64,000 nucleotides of DNA from Roseiflexus sp. Its GTDB lineage: Bacteria; Chloroflexota; Chloroflexia; Chloroflexales; Roseiflexaceae. Under the pieces are notes generated by a model. The model did not search any database and was not told where the DNA came from. It saw nothing but the letters and a program-made list of their open reading frames with translations. Position numbers and translations under genes: made by a program. Where the stretch lies: contig JAGHYV010000011.1 in the NCBI GenBank assembly GCA_017743475.1, positions 1-64,000 on the forward strand, read 5' to 3'. Positions 42,346 through 52,404 of the stretch are shown piece by piece; the first letter of the stretch is position 1, and the number at the start of each line of letters is the position of its first letter.

Positions 42346-44346
42346 TTAGCGGAGGGGATTCTTCTTGAAATCGTCGAGGTTGATATTCGCAGCTTTAAGT
42401 TTGCGCCAGAGGGTCGTGCGGCCAATGCCAAGCGCGTGCGCCATGCGGGTGACATTTCCCCGATAGGCGCGGGCAGCGCGCAGAATGGCGTCATATTCCG
42501 CTTCCTGCAATGCCGGAACGTAGTCTGGCGGCGACGATGATTCTGTCAGGCGCTTCCTGATCGCATCGGGGAGGTGCCTGGCTTCGATCACACCCGTATC
42601 GGTCAGCAACGCTGCCCGCTCCAGCGCACTCTCCATTTCACGAAGATTGCCAGGCCAATGGTAGTTGCGCAAAAGCTGCTGCGCCTCATACGACACTTCA
42701 ACCGACCGGCCAATCTGGCGACAGATGCGTTTCAAGGCATCACGGATGAGGAGTGGCACATCCGCCGGACGATCACGCAAGGGTGGCATACGTATCATGA
42801 TTCGGCTCAGCGCGTAGTACAAATCGGCACGAAAATCACCATGCAGCACAAGATGATCCAGGTTTGCGGCAGTTGTCACGATGAAACGCACATCGACATG
42901 GGTAATGCTCCACCCACCAAGGCGCATCACTTCACCAGTTTCGATCACCCGTAACAATGCCGCCTGCATTTCGAGCGGCAGCGCTTCGATCTCTTCAAGA
43001 TGAAGCGTTCCGCCGTGCGCCAATTCGAATTTGCCAGGTCGTCCGCGCCGCCCGTTACTGAGGAACATATCTGTTTCGTAGCCTAAAAAATCACCCACAA
43101 TCATGTCACGCGGCAGAACACGACAGTTAACGGTGACAAACGGTCCTTCGGCGCGCGCACTCTCGTTGTGGATGGCGCGTGCCAGCACACCCTTGCCGAC
43201 GCCGCTCTCCCCAACAATCAACACCGGCACGTTGCTGCGCGCCGCTGCCTGCGCTTGCCGTCGCACCTGATGGATCGCGCTCGATTCACCAATAATGCTG
43301 GCAAAGGTAAAGGATGACCGATTGCCCACCATATGCTGCACCAATCGACGCACCTGATCAATCTGACGCAGCATTATAATGCACCCCTCAATATGTTTCG
43401 CCTCATCGATCTGCCATTGTATTGGAAACAGGCTCATCAAACACCCGATCTGCAATCCTTTGACCCGAAAACTGACTTCAGCGTCGATCAACGATGCGTG
43501 CCGATGCATTGCTTCCAAAAGGACTGGTGGCATTTCCACCGCAGCGCTCAATGGACGCCCAACGACCGATTCCAGTTTGAGATCGAGGATCTGCGCTGCT
43601 CGTGTATTCATGTACAGCACCAGACCTTCCCGATCGCACATAATCAATCCTTCTGAAATTGCCTCGACAATCGCATTTAACTGAGTTCGCTGCGTATTCA
43701 ATTCACTGAAGAGTTTATCAGCTTGCAATATATGCTCAATCGCACGTGCTGTTGCGTGTACCATGCCAAGCGTAGACATATGGCTGACCGATATATGACA
43801 GGCCATTCCCAAAATGCCAATCGGTTTTCCGTCCCAATTGTACATTGGCGCGGCTGAGGTGCTGAGTGAATGGAATTGTGCAAAAAAGTGTTCTGCACCT
43901 GCAACCTGGATCGGACACCGTTCGTACAAGGCAAGACCAAACGCATTCGTTCCTGCATGCCCTTCGCTCCAATAGCATCCCGGTCTTAATCCCAACGCCG
44001 CTGCCTGCTCTTGCATTGCAGCATCGCCGATCACTTCGAGCACACATGCCGATGCGTCCAGCAGAACAACGACGTACCCCGCGTTTTCCACAAGTTGATG
44101 GATGTCTTCCATAAAAGGTCTCACCAGTGTAATCAGGTGAGCCAGTTTGTTGCGCCGGTCTTCAAGCTCCGCTGCCGATAGAGCCGGAAGATCGGCGTTA
44201 GCGAGGGGATTGTAGCGTAATGCGCAGCGTTGCCACGACATTGCTACAATGGGATCGAGACTTGGATCCAATACACCAGTCGTGACAAACTGGCGCCAGA
44301 CGGCAGAAAGCCAGTTCCAATCAACGGGGTAGCGTGATGGTTGCAT
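42346..44346 (-). CDS. DhaR/AcoR-type regulator: GAF, PAS, AAA+ and Fis HTH
   Basis: A 666-residue regulator. Residues about 70-220 are a GAF-like sensor (AcoR/DhaR N-terminus: SWQRC, GTNAFG), 220-330 a PAS domain, 340-580 an AAA+ ATPase with Walker A GESGVGKG (379-386) and Walker B-like GGTLHLEEI (445-453), and the C-terminus a Fis helix-turn-helix (GNVTRMAHALGIGRTTLWRKLKA). In place of the GAFTGA loop it has DMFLSN (426-431), and the second arginine-finger box reads DLYYALS, so sigma54 remodelling is unlikely. E. coli DhaR, which controls dhaKLM from a sigma70 promoter, is the best model; DhaK and DhaL may be its co-regulators. It faces the same way as the glp-dha operon, 613 bp upstream. 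Confidence 0.88.
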   Translation of the reverse strand: MQPSRYPVDWNWLSAVWRQFVTTGVLDPSLDPIVAMSWQRCALRYNPLANADLPALSAAELEDRRNKLAHLITLVRPFMEDIHQLVENAGYVVVLLDASACVLEVIGDAAMQEQAAALGLRPGCYWSEGHAGTNAFGLALYERCPIQVAGAEHFFAQFHSLSTSAAPMYNWDGKPIGILGMACHISVSHMSTLGMVHATARAIEHILQADKLFSELNTQRTQLNAIVEAISEGLIMCDREGLVLYMNTRAAQILDLKLESVVGRPLSAAVEMPPVLLEAMHRHASLIDAEVSFRVKGLQIGCLMSLFPIQWQIDEAKHIEGCIIMLRQIDQVRRLVQHMVGNRSSFTFASIIGESSAIHQVRRQAQAAARSNVPVLIVGESGVGKGVLARAIHNESARAEGPFVTVNCRVLPRDMIVGDFLGYETDMFLSNGRRGRPGKFELAHGGTLHLEEIEALPLEMQAALLRVIETGEVMRLGGWSITHVDVRFIVTTAANLDHLVLHGDFRADLYYALSRIMIRMPPLRDRPADVPLLIRDALKRICRQIGRSVEVSYEAQQLLRNYHWPGNLREMESALERAALLTDTGVIEARHLPDAIRKRLTESSSPPDYVPALQEAEYDAILRAARAYRGNVTRMAHALGIGRTTLWRKLKAANINLDDFKKNPLR

Positions 44347-44557
44347 ATCTAAGACGACTCCTTTGTCGAACTAATGATATGCGCTAGCAAACGAATATCT
44401 ACGCCTTATCCCGCGCTATGAACGCTCAGTGTCGAATTGAAAGGGATTTACGAATACAGAGAGGAAGATTTTAATTATTGGGAGATCTCTTCGTTCATTT
44501 CGGTTATTTGACAACCGCGTGAATCTATCCATTCAGAGCCCGAGCGTCAAAACGAAC

Positions 44558-44595
44558 CATGTCTCTCGCAGACATTAAAGTCTGCAGGAGACATG
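44558..44595. other. Long perfect-armed palindrome
   Basis: CATGTCTC-TC-GCAGAC-ATTAAA-GTCTGC-AG-GAGACATG: two perfect blocks of 8 and 6 bp on each side, separated by 2-bp bulges. It lies in the 323-bp gap between the zinc-ribbon gene and the dha regulator. There is no T-run, so it is not a standard terminator. It could be an operator, a transcript hairpin or a repeat remnant. Confidence 0.6.
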
Positions 44596-44669
44596 GTGTC
44601 CACCTTACCGCGTTCAAGACTGCGCTGCAAAGACGGCGCAGCGTATCGAACTCGCGCGCACCCTGCCTA

Positions 44670-45035
44670 CTAGCGACCACGCACGCTGCTGCGGCGCTGA
44701 TCCTGGAAGCAGTCGGAGCAGTAGACCGGCTTATCGCCGCGCGGCACAAAGGGCACACGCGCCTCGCGACCACACGATGCGCAGGTTGTGCTGTGCATCT
44801 GGCGCTCGCCACTGTAAACGCCGCGACCCGCGCTGTAACCGTCGTTCCGTCCGTACCCGTTGCGATCGCCGTAACCGCGCCCGCCTCCCAACGTCTTCCG
44901 CTGCTGCCGACACGACGGGCAGCGCGTCGGCTCATTGGTGAACCCTTTCTGGGCGTAAAACTCCTGTTCACCTGAGGTAAAGACGAAATCCACGCCACAA
45001 TCCCGACAGGTGAGTGTCTTGTCTGCAAAGCTCAT
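44670..45035 (-). CDS. Small zinc-ribbon protein with Gly/Arg-rich middle
   Basis: 121 residues with two CxxC-type zinc-binding parts. An N-terminal ribbon (TLTCRDCGVDFVF...RCPSCRQQRK) is joined by a Gly/Arg/Tyr-rich linker (GGGRGYGDRNGYGRNDGYSAGRG) to a C-terminal ribbon (TTCASCGREARVPFVPRGDKPVYCSDCFQ). Proteins of this make-up occur widely in Chloroflexota and may bind nucleic acid, but no function is established. Start 45035 has AAAGGAG-type site upstream. It runs away from the metY riboswitch region. Confidence 0.85.
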   Translation of the reverse strand: MSFADKTLTCRDCGVDFVFTSGEQEFYAQKGFTNEPTRCPSCRQQRKTLGGGRGYGDRNGYGRNDGYSAGRGVYSGERQMHSTTCASCGREARVPFVPRGDKPVYCSDCFQDQRRSSVRGR

Positions 45036-45231
45036 CGCTTGCCAGCTCCTTTTGATAAATAATACTGTACCGTGTCTTTGGTTTGGGGAATGATGAGCCC
45101 GAAGACAGCACACCTGCGAGGATCAGGAGGTGCAGAAGCAGCTCGCTACAACCAAACCTTGTAAAGACACGAGGAAGTATAGCATACCTTGCATCTTTCT
45201 GCCAGATTGCAATATTGCAATGTTATGCCGC

Positions 45232-45259
45232 TTGACAATCTCGCCCAATGTCGTATACT
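45232..45259 (+). promoter_or_regulatory. Sigma70-type promoter of the met operon
   Basis: TTGACA (45232-45237), 16 bp, TATACT (45254-45259). Transcription would begin about 45266, 22 bp before the first riboswitch base pairs. Both hexamers are near consensus, so the gene is probably made constitutively and controlled afterwards by the riboswitch. Confidence 0.75.
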
Positions 45260-45287
45260 ATCTCAACAAACAAGTCAATAAGCGCAG

Positions 45288-45470
<183 letters not shown>

Positions 45471-45525
45471 TGCGCTGCGGGAGTAGATGCCCACCCTGCG
45501 GTATCCCCCAAAGCTCACATAGATA

Positions 45526-45554
45526 GCCCTCATCGTACAGATGAGGGCAATTTT
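45526..45554 (+). terminator. Riboswitch-controlled terminator
   Basis: GCCCTCATC-GTACA-GATGAGGGC is a perfect 9-bp stem followed by AATTTT. Its 5' arm contains CTCATC (45529-45534), which could instead pair with GATGAG (45460-45465), the 3' strand of aptamer P1. The two pairings exclude each other. With SAM bound, P1 forms, the terminator folds and transcription stops. The T-run is short, so termination may be partial. Confidence 0.8.
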
Positions 45555-45666
45555 GTTGCCCTCACGCTGCACGAGAGATTACTCACGAAGATGTCAGCGC
45601 ATCTACTGGATAGGATGCGCTATCCTGGCTATGCTGTTCCTTTGAAACGACCGTGCACTCGCCTAG

Positions 45667-46989
<1,323 letters not shown>

Positions 46990-47097
46990 AGAGGAAATTG
47001 AAGGTGCAACGTGAGGGCTGCAGATGGTTCGCTTTGCGCCTTCGATACTATGGTCTATGGTGCATGCACAGATGCATAGACGAAACGGTTCCAGGCA

Positions 47098-47210
47098 AGT
47101 GTTCATATTTCTCCCGGGAGCGAGGACATCTTGCCCTCGCAGACATGACGAGAGTGGGAGGCCTTCGCTTCCAGGAGTGTGTGTTACCCTAGGTGTGACC
47201 AGTTACAGTT
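47098..47210. repeat. Dispersed ~113-bp repeat, copy 2
   Basis: AAGTGTTCATATTTCTCC, GGGAGCGAGGACATCTTGCCCTCG, GTGTGTTACCCTAGGTGTGACCAGTTACA, parallel to 24902-25016. It sits between metY and metX in the same direction as the transcript, so the repeat is carried in the operon mRNA. Confidence 0.75.
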
Positions 47211-47304
47211 CCAGGTAGCAGGCAGTACCCGGGCGCTCCTGGCAGACGCCCATAAGGATTGAACAAACCAAGGAAACGTGTGTACCGAACCAGGAAGGCA
47301 CCCT

Positions 47305-48450
47305 ATGATTGCACTTGCAACAGAGCGCGCGCCGCTCGGCGTCGGTCTCGTCCAGACCCGTTACGCCACCTGGCTCGAGCCGCTGCCGCTTGATAGCGGC
47401 GCTTCGCTGGCACCAGTGACACTAGCGTATGAGACGTATGGTGAACTCAGTCCGGCGCGTGACAACGCCATTCTGATCCTGCACGCCCTCTCTGGTGATG
47501 CGCACGTTGCTGGTCGTCACAGCCTGACCGATCCCAAGCCAGGATGGTGGGACGCGATGGTAGGACCCGGTCGTCCTTTCGATACTGACCGCTACTTTAT
47601 TATTTGTTCCAACGTCATCGGCGGGTGTAAGGGGAGCACCGGTCCTTCCAGCATCGATCCGGCGACTGGCAAGCCGTATGGCTTGCGTTTCCCAGTGATT
47701 ACAATCAGCGATATGGTTCGGGCGCAGACACGGTTGATCGACCATCTGGGAATCGATCAATTGCTCGCCGTCGCTGGTGGTTCAATGGGTGGCTTTCAAG
47801 CGCTGGAATGGGCTACGGCATACCCGGATCGGGTGCGCGGCGCTCTCCTGCTGGCGACAACGGCACGCTCATCAGCGCAGACAGTAGCGTGGAATGCAAT
47901 CGGACGACGCGCAATTATGTCAGACCCGCGCTGGCGTGGTGGCGACTACTATGGCCACGAGCCGCCGGTTGATGGGCTGGCGACTGCGCGTATGATTGGC
48001 CATATCACCTACCTGAGCGAACTGTCTCTGGAGCGCAAGTTCGGGCGGGCATTCCAGCGCGGCGGTCCTTCCTACACAATGGCGCAGGAATTTGCGATCG
48101 AGAGTTACCTCGAACACCAGGGAGCAAGTTTCAACGCACGCTTCGACGCGAATTCGTACCTCTACATCACGAAAGCTATGGATTACTGGGATTTGCCAGC
48201 GCGCTACGGTTCGCTGGACGCAGCGTTCGCCCAAACGCAGGCGCACTTCCTCGTTATTTCTTACAGTAGCGACTGGCTCTATCCAACAGCGGAGTCGCTA
48301 GCGATTGTCGACGCGCTGTGCCGGAATCAGAAACCGGTCGAGCACATCGAGATCAACTCAATCGCTGGTCACGACGCATTCCTGGTCGATATCGATCAGC
48401 AGGCGCCGATCATTGCAGAGTTTCTGGAACGGCTGTCACGGATTCGCTAG
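47305..48450 (+). CDS. metX: Homoserine O-acetyltransferase
   Basis: A 381-residue α/β-hydrolase-fold acyltransferase. [68 protein letters not shown], the nucleophile in [16 protein letters not shown], Asp in SSDWLYPT and His in [10 protein letters not shown] match MetX. It turns homoserine and acetyl-CoA into O-acetylhomoserine for metY. Start 47305 has AGGAAGG; a 9-residue longer start at 47278 is unlikely. It is separated from metY by 315 bp carrying a repeat, and ends at a strong terminator. Confidence 0.95.
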   Translation: MIALATERAPLGVGLVQTRYATWLEPLPLDSGASLAPVTLAYETYGELSPARDNAILILHALSGDAHVAGRHSLTDPKPGWWDAMVGPGRPFDTDRYFIICSNVIGGCKGSTGPSSIDPATGKPYGLRFPVITISDMVRAQTRLIDHLGIDQLLAVAGGSMGGFQALEWATAYPDRVRGALLLATTARSSAQTVAWNAIGRRAIMSDPRWRGGDYYGHEPPVDGLATARMIGHITYLSELSLERKFGRAFQRGGPSYTMAQEFAIESYLEHQGASFNARFDANSYLYITKAMDYWDLPARYGSLDAAFAQTQAHFLVISYSSDWLYPTAESLAIVDALCRNQKPVEHIEINSIAGHDAFLVDIDQQAPIIAEFLERLSRIR

Positions 48451-48488
48451 ACGCTTGTCAAGCGTTCGGCACTTCACAGGCGCTATCA

Positions 48489-48538
48489 GGCGCAACCTTT
48501 CTGCTACTATTGGAATAGCGGAGAAGGTTGCGCCTTTT
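48489..48538 (+). terminator. Intrinsic terminator after metX
   Basis: GGCGCAACCTT (48489-48499) pairs perfectly with AAGGTTGCGCC (48524-48534), an inner CTATT/AATAG stem extends it, and TTTT follows. It is 38 bp past the metX stop and ends the met transcript. Confidence 0.88.
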
Positions 48539-48546
48539 GCTATAAT
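48538..48546 (+). promoter_or_regulatory. Extended -10 promoter of the sigma/anti-sigma pair
   Basis: TG-C-TATAAT (48538-48546) is a perfect extended -10 element directly after the metX terminator. No good -35 hexamer is seen at the right distance, which extended -10 promoters do not need. The TSS would fall near 48553, 67 bp before the sigma gene. An ECF-type autoregulated promoter could not be recognised. Confidence 0.5.
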
Positions 48547-48619
48547 GGTGCAGCCATCCGATTGTGAAGATTATCCGTATGACTATCCAGGAAGCAGTTC
48601 AACACTGCGGGGCAGTGCG

Positions 48620-49237
48620 ATGAGTCAGGTCAGGATGCCAGCCGCTGATTCGTCTGCACTGGACGACGAGGCGTTGATCACCCGCGTTGCGAGTCGCGAT
48701 AGCAGTGCACTTGAGCAACTGTACGACCGGTACGCACGCATCGTGTACGCGACAGCACTCCGCATGCTTGGCAATGCTGAACTTGCGGAAGATATCGTTC
48801 AGGAAACGTTCTGGCGTGTCTGGCGACGTAGTGCATCGTTTGCCATCGGGCGCGGGCAGGTGGCAGGGTGGATTTTTGGCATCGCTCATAATCTGTGCAT
48901 CGATGAACTGCGTCGGCAACGCTCCCGTCCGATGATAGTTCAGGGTGAGCAAGAAGAACAGGCAATGATCGATCAACCAGATGCACAGAGCGATGTCGTT
49001 AGTGCTGCCATCGAACGCGAACGCCGACGTATCATTCTGCAAGCGCTGGCACAGATCCCGCCCGAGCAGCGCGAAGTGCTCGAACTAGCATACTTTCGCG
49101 GCCTTTCCCAGAGCGAGATTGCCCAGCGGCTGAACAGCCCAATCGGCACGGTCAAAACCCGTACGCGGCTCGCACTGCAAAAGATGCGCGATCTGTTACA
49201 CAACCAGAAGATAGGGGCAGACGACCTGCACGATTGA
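48620..49237 (+). CDS. ECF-family RNA polymerase sigma factor
   Basis: A 205-residue sigma70-family protein with only regions 2 and 4. Region 2 is DSSALEQLYDRYARIVYATALRMLGNAELAEDIVQETFWRVWR...VAGWIFGIAHNLCIDELRRQRS; region 4 is LAQIPPEQREVLELAYFRGLSQSEIAQRLNSPIGTVKTRTRLALQKMRDLL. It would direct polymerase to stress-type promoters when released by the anti-sigma factor encoded next. ATG 48620 gives the family length; longer in-frame extension runs through the metX terminator. It overlaps the next gene by one base (TGATG). Confidence 0.94.
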   Translation: MSQVRMPAADSSALDDEALITRVASRDSSALEQLYDRYARIVYATALRMLGNAELAEDIVQETFWRVWRRSASFAIGRGQVAGWIFGIAHNLCIDELRRQRSRPMIVQGEQEEQAMIDQPDAQSDVVSAAIERERRRIILQALAQIPPEQREVLELAYFRGLSQSEIAQRLNSPIGTVKTRTRLALQKMRDLLHNQKIGADDLHD

Positions 49238-50193
49238 TGAGCGCGCCAATGACATTGTCGAACTGCGATGAGATCCTGGAACTCATTCCTGCGTTTGTGC
49301 TGGGCGCGCTTGATGCGGATGAAGCCGCACGAGTGGCAGCACATATCACCAACTGCCCCCGATGTCGCGTCGAAGCGGAGTCGTTCCGCGATGTCGTTGG
49401 GTTGTTGCCCTACGCGTCTGGGGCGCTCAACCCCCCGCCGCGAGTCAAACGTCAACTTTTCGCGCGTATTGCTGCCGCAAACGATGATGCTCCCGCCGAA
49501 ATCACACTGTCGTCGCGCCCAACGGCAGCGCTGCGTTTCACCCGTTCAGGTCGCTGGGTTATGCCAGCATTTGCGGTAATGCTGGCACTGATTATCGGTC
49601 TAGGAACAGCAGTGTTCGAGGCGCGTGGACGCGCCGACCGGCTTGCAGCGCAACTTGCATTCAATCAGCAGGCATTGCATTCGATGGAACTACAGATAGC
49701 CGAGGTGCGTCAGACTGCGACGGCAGTGGAGGCACAACTGCTCGTCAGTGTGCGAGAACTTGATGAGGCCCGCCTTCAACTTGCAAAGAGCCAGCAGGAA
49801 ATCCAGGAACTAAGAACATCAGAGCGACAGGACGAACAACTCGTTTCGTTCATCGCTGCGCCGCAGACCGTCTCGCGATCGCTGGGAACGACTGAGCGCG
49901 CTCCTAATGAGGCAAGTGCGCGCATGTTCATGCAACCAGGGCACAACCGCCTGGTGCTGATGATTTATGGGCTGAAATCTGCCGAACCGGGAAAAATGTA
50001 TCGACTGTGGCTGGCGAAAGGAAATCAGCAGATCGCCATCGGCGTCGTTACAGTTGGACCTGATGGCGTTGCCGAGTTTGTGGTTGATGCGCCAGAACCG
50101 ATGGATGCCTACGACCAGGTAATGATTACACTAGACGAAGTTGATACCACTGCTCAACCCAGCGAAGAAGTGATCTTTGAGGCAAACCTGTAG
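49237..50193 (+). CDS. Anti-sigma factor (zinc-finger, RskA-like)
   Basis: 318 residues. The N-terminal anti-sigma zinc finger (ILELIPAFVLGALDADEAARVAAHITNCPRCRVEAESF) has the His-x3-Cys-x2-Cys pattern. One membrane helix follows (residues about 108-130: WVMPAFAVMLALIIGLGTAVF), then a coiled-coil stretch and an outside C-terminal RskA domain (APNEASARMFMQPGHNRLVLMIYGLKS...YRLWLAKGNQQIAIGVV). It would hold the ECF sigma at the membrane and release it on a signal. TGATG overlap with the sigma gene gives fixed ratio synthesis. Confidence 0.92.
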   Translation: MSAPMTLSNCDEILELIPAFVLGALDADEAARVAAHITNCPRCRVEAESFRDVVGLLPYASGALNPPPRVKRQLFARIAAANDDAPAEITLSSRPTAALRFTRSGRWVMPAFAVMLALIIGLGTAVFEARGRADRLAAQLAFNQQALHSMELQIAEVRQTATAVEAQLLVSVRELDEARLQLAKSQQEIQELRTSERQDEQLVSFIAAPQTVSRSLGTTERAPNEASARMFMQPGHNRLVLMIYGLKSAEPGKMYRLWLAKGNQQIAIGVVTVGPDGVAEFVVDAPEPMDAYDQVMITLDEVDTTAQPSEEVIFEANL

Positions 50194-50342
50194 ATCTGTA
50201 GTCCCATCATTTCGGGAAAGCGTTCCTGACACGAAACTCTGATCGCTCTGTCTCACCTCTGCCCAATGCACTGGTTAACTCATCAGTGTAGGGATACTCC
50301 CATAACATCAAAATCATCAGAACCGTGGCCACACTTCCCTCT

Positions 50343-50527
50343 CAAGGGTTGCGTTCTTGGAAAAGGTCGCCAGTTCTTTGCATTCTAGTGCGCTTTTGCC
50401 CCTCATCCCCCTGCCTCCTTCTCCCACAACGGGAGAAGAGGGAGAAAGGAGAAGAGGGAGTCTGGGCATCCCGAAGCCTAAAACGAGAGGAGGGACGCAA
50501 GGGCTTCCCAAAAAAACCTGCCTCATG
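50343..50527 (+). repeat. MITE-like element with terminal inverted repeats, copy B
   Basis: About 185 bp, beginning CAAGGGTTGCGTTCTTGG and ending AACCTGCCTCATG. It shares with copies A and C the phrases TTTGCATTC, GTGCGCTTTTGCCCCTCATCCCCCTGCC and the central CTTCTCCC hairpin, which is longer here through a duplicated GGAGAAGAGG(G/A)AGA block. The ends are less well kept than in the other two copies. Confidence 0.7.
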
Positions 50528-50538
50528 TTCTACCAGTA

Positions 50539-51345
50539 TCACTCCGGTTTTGCCAGGATCGCAGCGTAGAACTGCAATCCGACGCCTTCCTGATCTGCTT
50601 CAGTGATGTAGTCGGAGGGAAGCCCAAGGAACTCGTGGAGCGGCATTAATCCTGTTGGGGGAATCTGCCACGGTCGGCTGAACGCGATGCACTCCTCAAG
50701 CGAATAGAGCCAGAAGGGTGATCCTGCCTGACGGAACATGTCGATGAACTGTTCCATACGTGGGGTCATCAGGCCTGGCATTTTGGTTTCGTAGGTAATG
50801 TAGAGCCGGGAACCCGGCGCTGCCCACTCATAGAGGTCGTGGAAGAGCTGTGAAATCTCCTCAGGGGAGAGAAAGACAGTAATGCCATTCAGCCCGAATG
50901 CCACCCGCCGCTCACCACCCAGGAAGTTCTGCACCTCTGGCGACTCAAGCAGCAGGCGTGCCTCACGTACATCGTGCCTCAAGTAGAGTACATTTGGAAG
51001 GTGTCCAACCAGTTGCTGCGCCAGTTCATACGTGTCGCGATCCAGGTCCGAGTAAACCACACGGGCGTTTGGAAGAACATGATGGATATGATCGTCGGTC
51101 GGGAGTCCAGAGGCGAAGTCGATAAAGTGGGTCAATCCTTCTGCCCAGAGACGACGGGCAGCGTGCTGGAGAAAATTGCGCAGCATGCGCACCCACTTTG
51201 GTGTGGAAGGTACAAGCGAGAACATGTACTCTGCAGCCGCCTTGTCAACCGGTAGATAGTACGAACCGCCCAGGGTATAACTGTAGATGCGGGCAGCATT
51301 TGGTGTTTCCGAGGGGGGAAGTGTGACCGCGCCGGGTTGTTCCAT
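50539..51345 (-). CDS. S-adenosylmethionine-dependent methyltransferase, DUF574 family
   Basis: A 268-residue Methyltransf_19 (DUF574) protein. ARIYSYTLGGSYYLPVDKAAAE at the start, the motif I-like FIDFASGLPTDDHIHHVLPNARVVYSDLDRDTYELA, NVLYLRHDVREARLLL and AFGLNGITVFLSPEEISQLFHDLYEWAAPGSRLYITYE match the family. It uses AdoMet, but its substrate is unknown; in actinobacteria these are often taken as secondary-metabolism enzymes. AGAGGAGG precedes the ATG. It stands alone, and the copy B repeat element ends 12 bp past its stop. Confidence 0.87.
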   Translation of the reverse strand: MEQPGAVTLPPSETPNAARIYSYTLGGSYYLPVDKAAAEYMFSLVPSTPKWVRMLRNFLQHAARRLWAEGLTHFIDFASGLPTDDHIHHVLPNARVVYSDLDRDTYELAQQLVGHLPNVLYLRHDVREARLLLESPEVQNFLGGERRVAFGLNGITVFLSPEEISQLFHDLYEWAAPGSRLYITYETKMPGLMTPRMEQFIDMFRQAGSPFWLYSLEECIAFSRPWQIPPTGLMPLHEFLGLPSDYITEADQEGVGLQFYAAILAKPE

Positions 51346-52404
51346 ATTGAGAGTCCTCCTCTGTCACTCTGATATGCAGAACACGTACCACGATACTCTG
51401 AAAACTGCAATTGAGGCAGTCTAGTGGATTATACATGATCACGCTGAAGACGGGCAATTGTTCATATTGGGAGCGTGGTAGAACATAAGGGTAGCAACGT
51501 CGTCCTTGTATAATCCCACCTGAACGAAATTTCTCCGGCGATAGAGGGACGGTAGTGCATACAGCTTCAGCAGTATGAGTCCACGGACTGTCGCAGAAGG
51601 AATGGATCGCTCAAAAAGTCCTGTCTGGCTACGTGGCATTTCTTTACGCGCAAAAATAACAGATTATTCGTCACGAGAGCATCGATCTGGGGAATTGGTA
51701 GTTTCCACGCGCAAAATAGGTATCTCTATGGCTAATTTTACTTAAGTCCCTTCGGCAATTTTACACCCCAAATCAGTCAATATACCCAGTATTTCGACCA
51801 TGTTATGAGAGCGGCACCTCCGACCAGTGCATAACCGATCCTACGCTTTTGCAGTAAATCAAATAAATCATTCACCGTAATTAATCATTCCTTCTGAACC
51901 GCGCTTTCGGCCATCGCTGCGTATTAAGTACAACAGCGTAACGAATAACTTTTCTGATACGAATACCCGCTAGTTCTGCCACGCTACCCGCCCTACCACA
52001 CGTATCGTTCAAAACCTGACCCTACTGCAAAAAGTACTGACGAGACGCGGGGTGCCCAGCGCCTTCCATCTATCGCTCGCTGCATCTGCTGTGGTGAAAT
52101 GACCTTGTTGCAGGAAGCTCAAACATAGCAATGTTCTCCACCCTAATTGTAGTGCATAATCTGGAGAGCAAACTACGCACCTGACCACTTTTTGAACGGT
52201 AAGCTTTCCGGATCATCCGCGAACTCACTAAACGTCCCTCATCAGAGCGGATGTCTTCGTTTGGCATGCGGTATGAACAGTGCCCGCCCTGCGCAGTCAC
52301 GAAGATCAGGAACATAATTTGTCCTCTTACCGTGGGGCTAATGAAGAGTGAGCATTAAGTCCGGTATGCCGAAACGGTAATAGGGCTAATGGAGATAGAG
52401 AATC
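51346..52404. other. About 1.06-kb gap with no recognisable gene
   Basis: The stretch between the DUF574 gene and the IS630-type element is poorer in GC than its surroundings, especially 51650-51960. Frames of 66-100 residues have no domain pattern and no convincing ribosome sites. No tRNA, repeat array or IS end was recognised. It may be decayed foreign DNA. Confidence 0.45.

Noticed and set aside
52070-52315. 81-residue frame in the AT-richer gap
   Set aside because: No domain, no ribosome site, and the flanking kilobase has no coding character.
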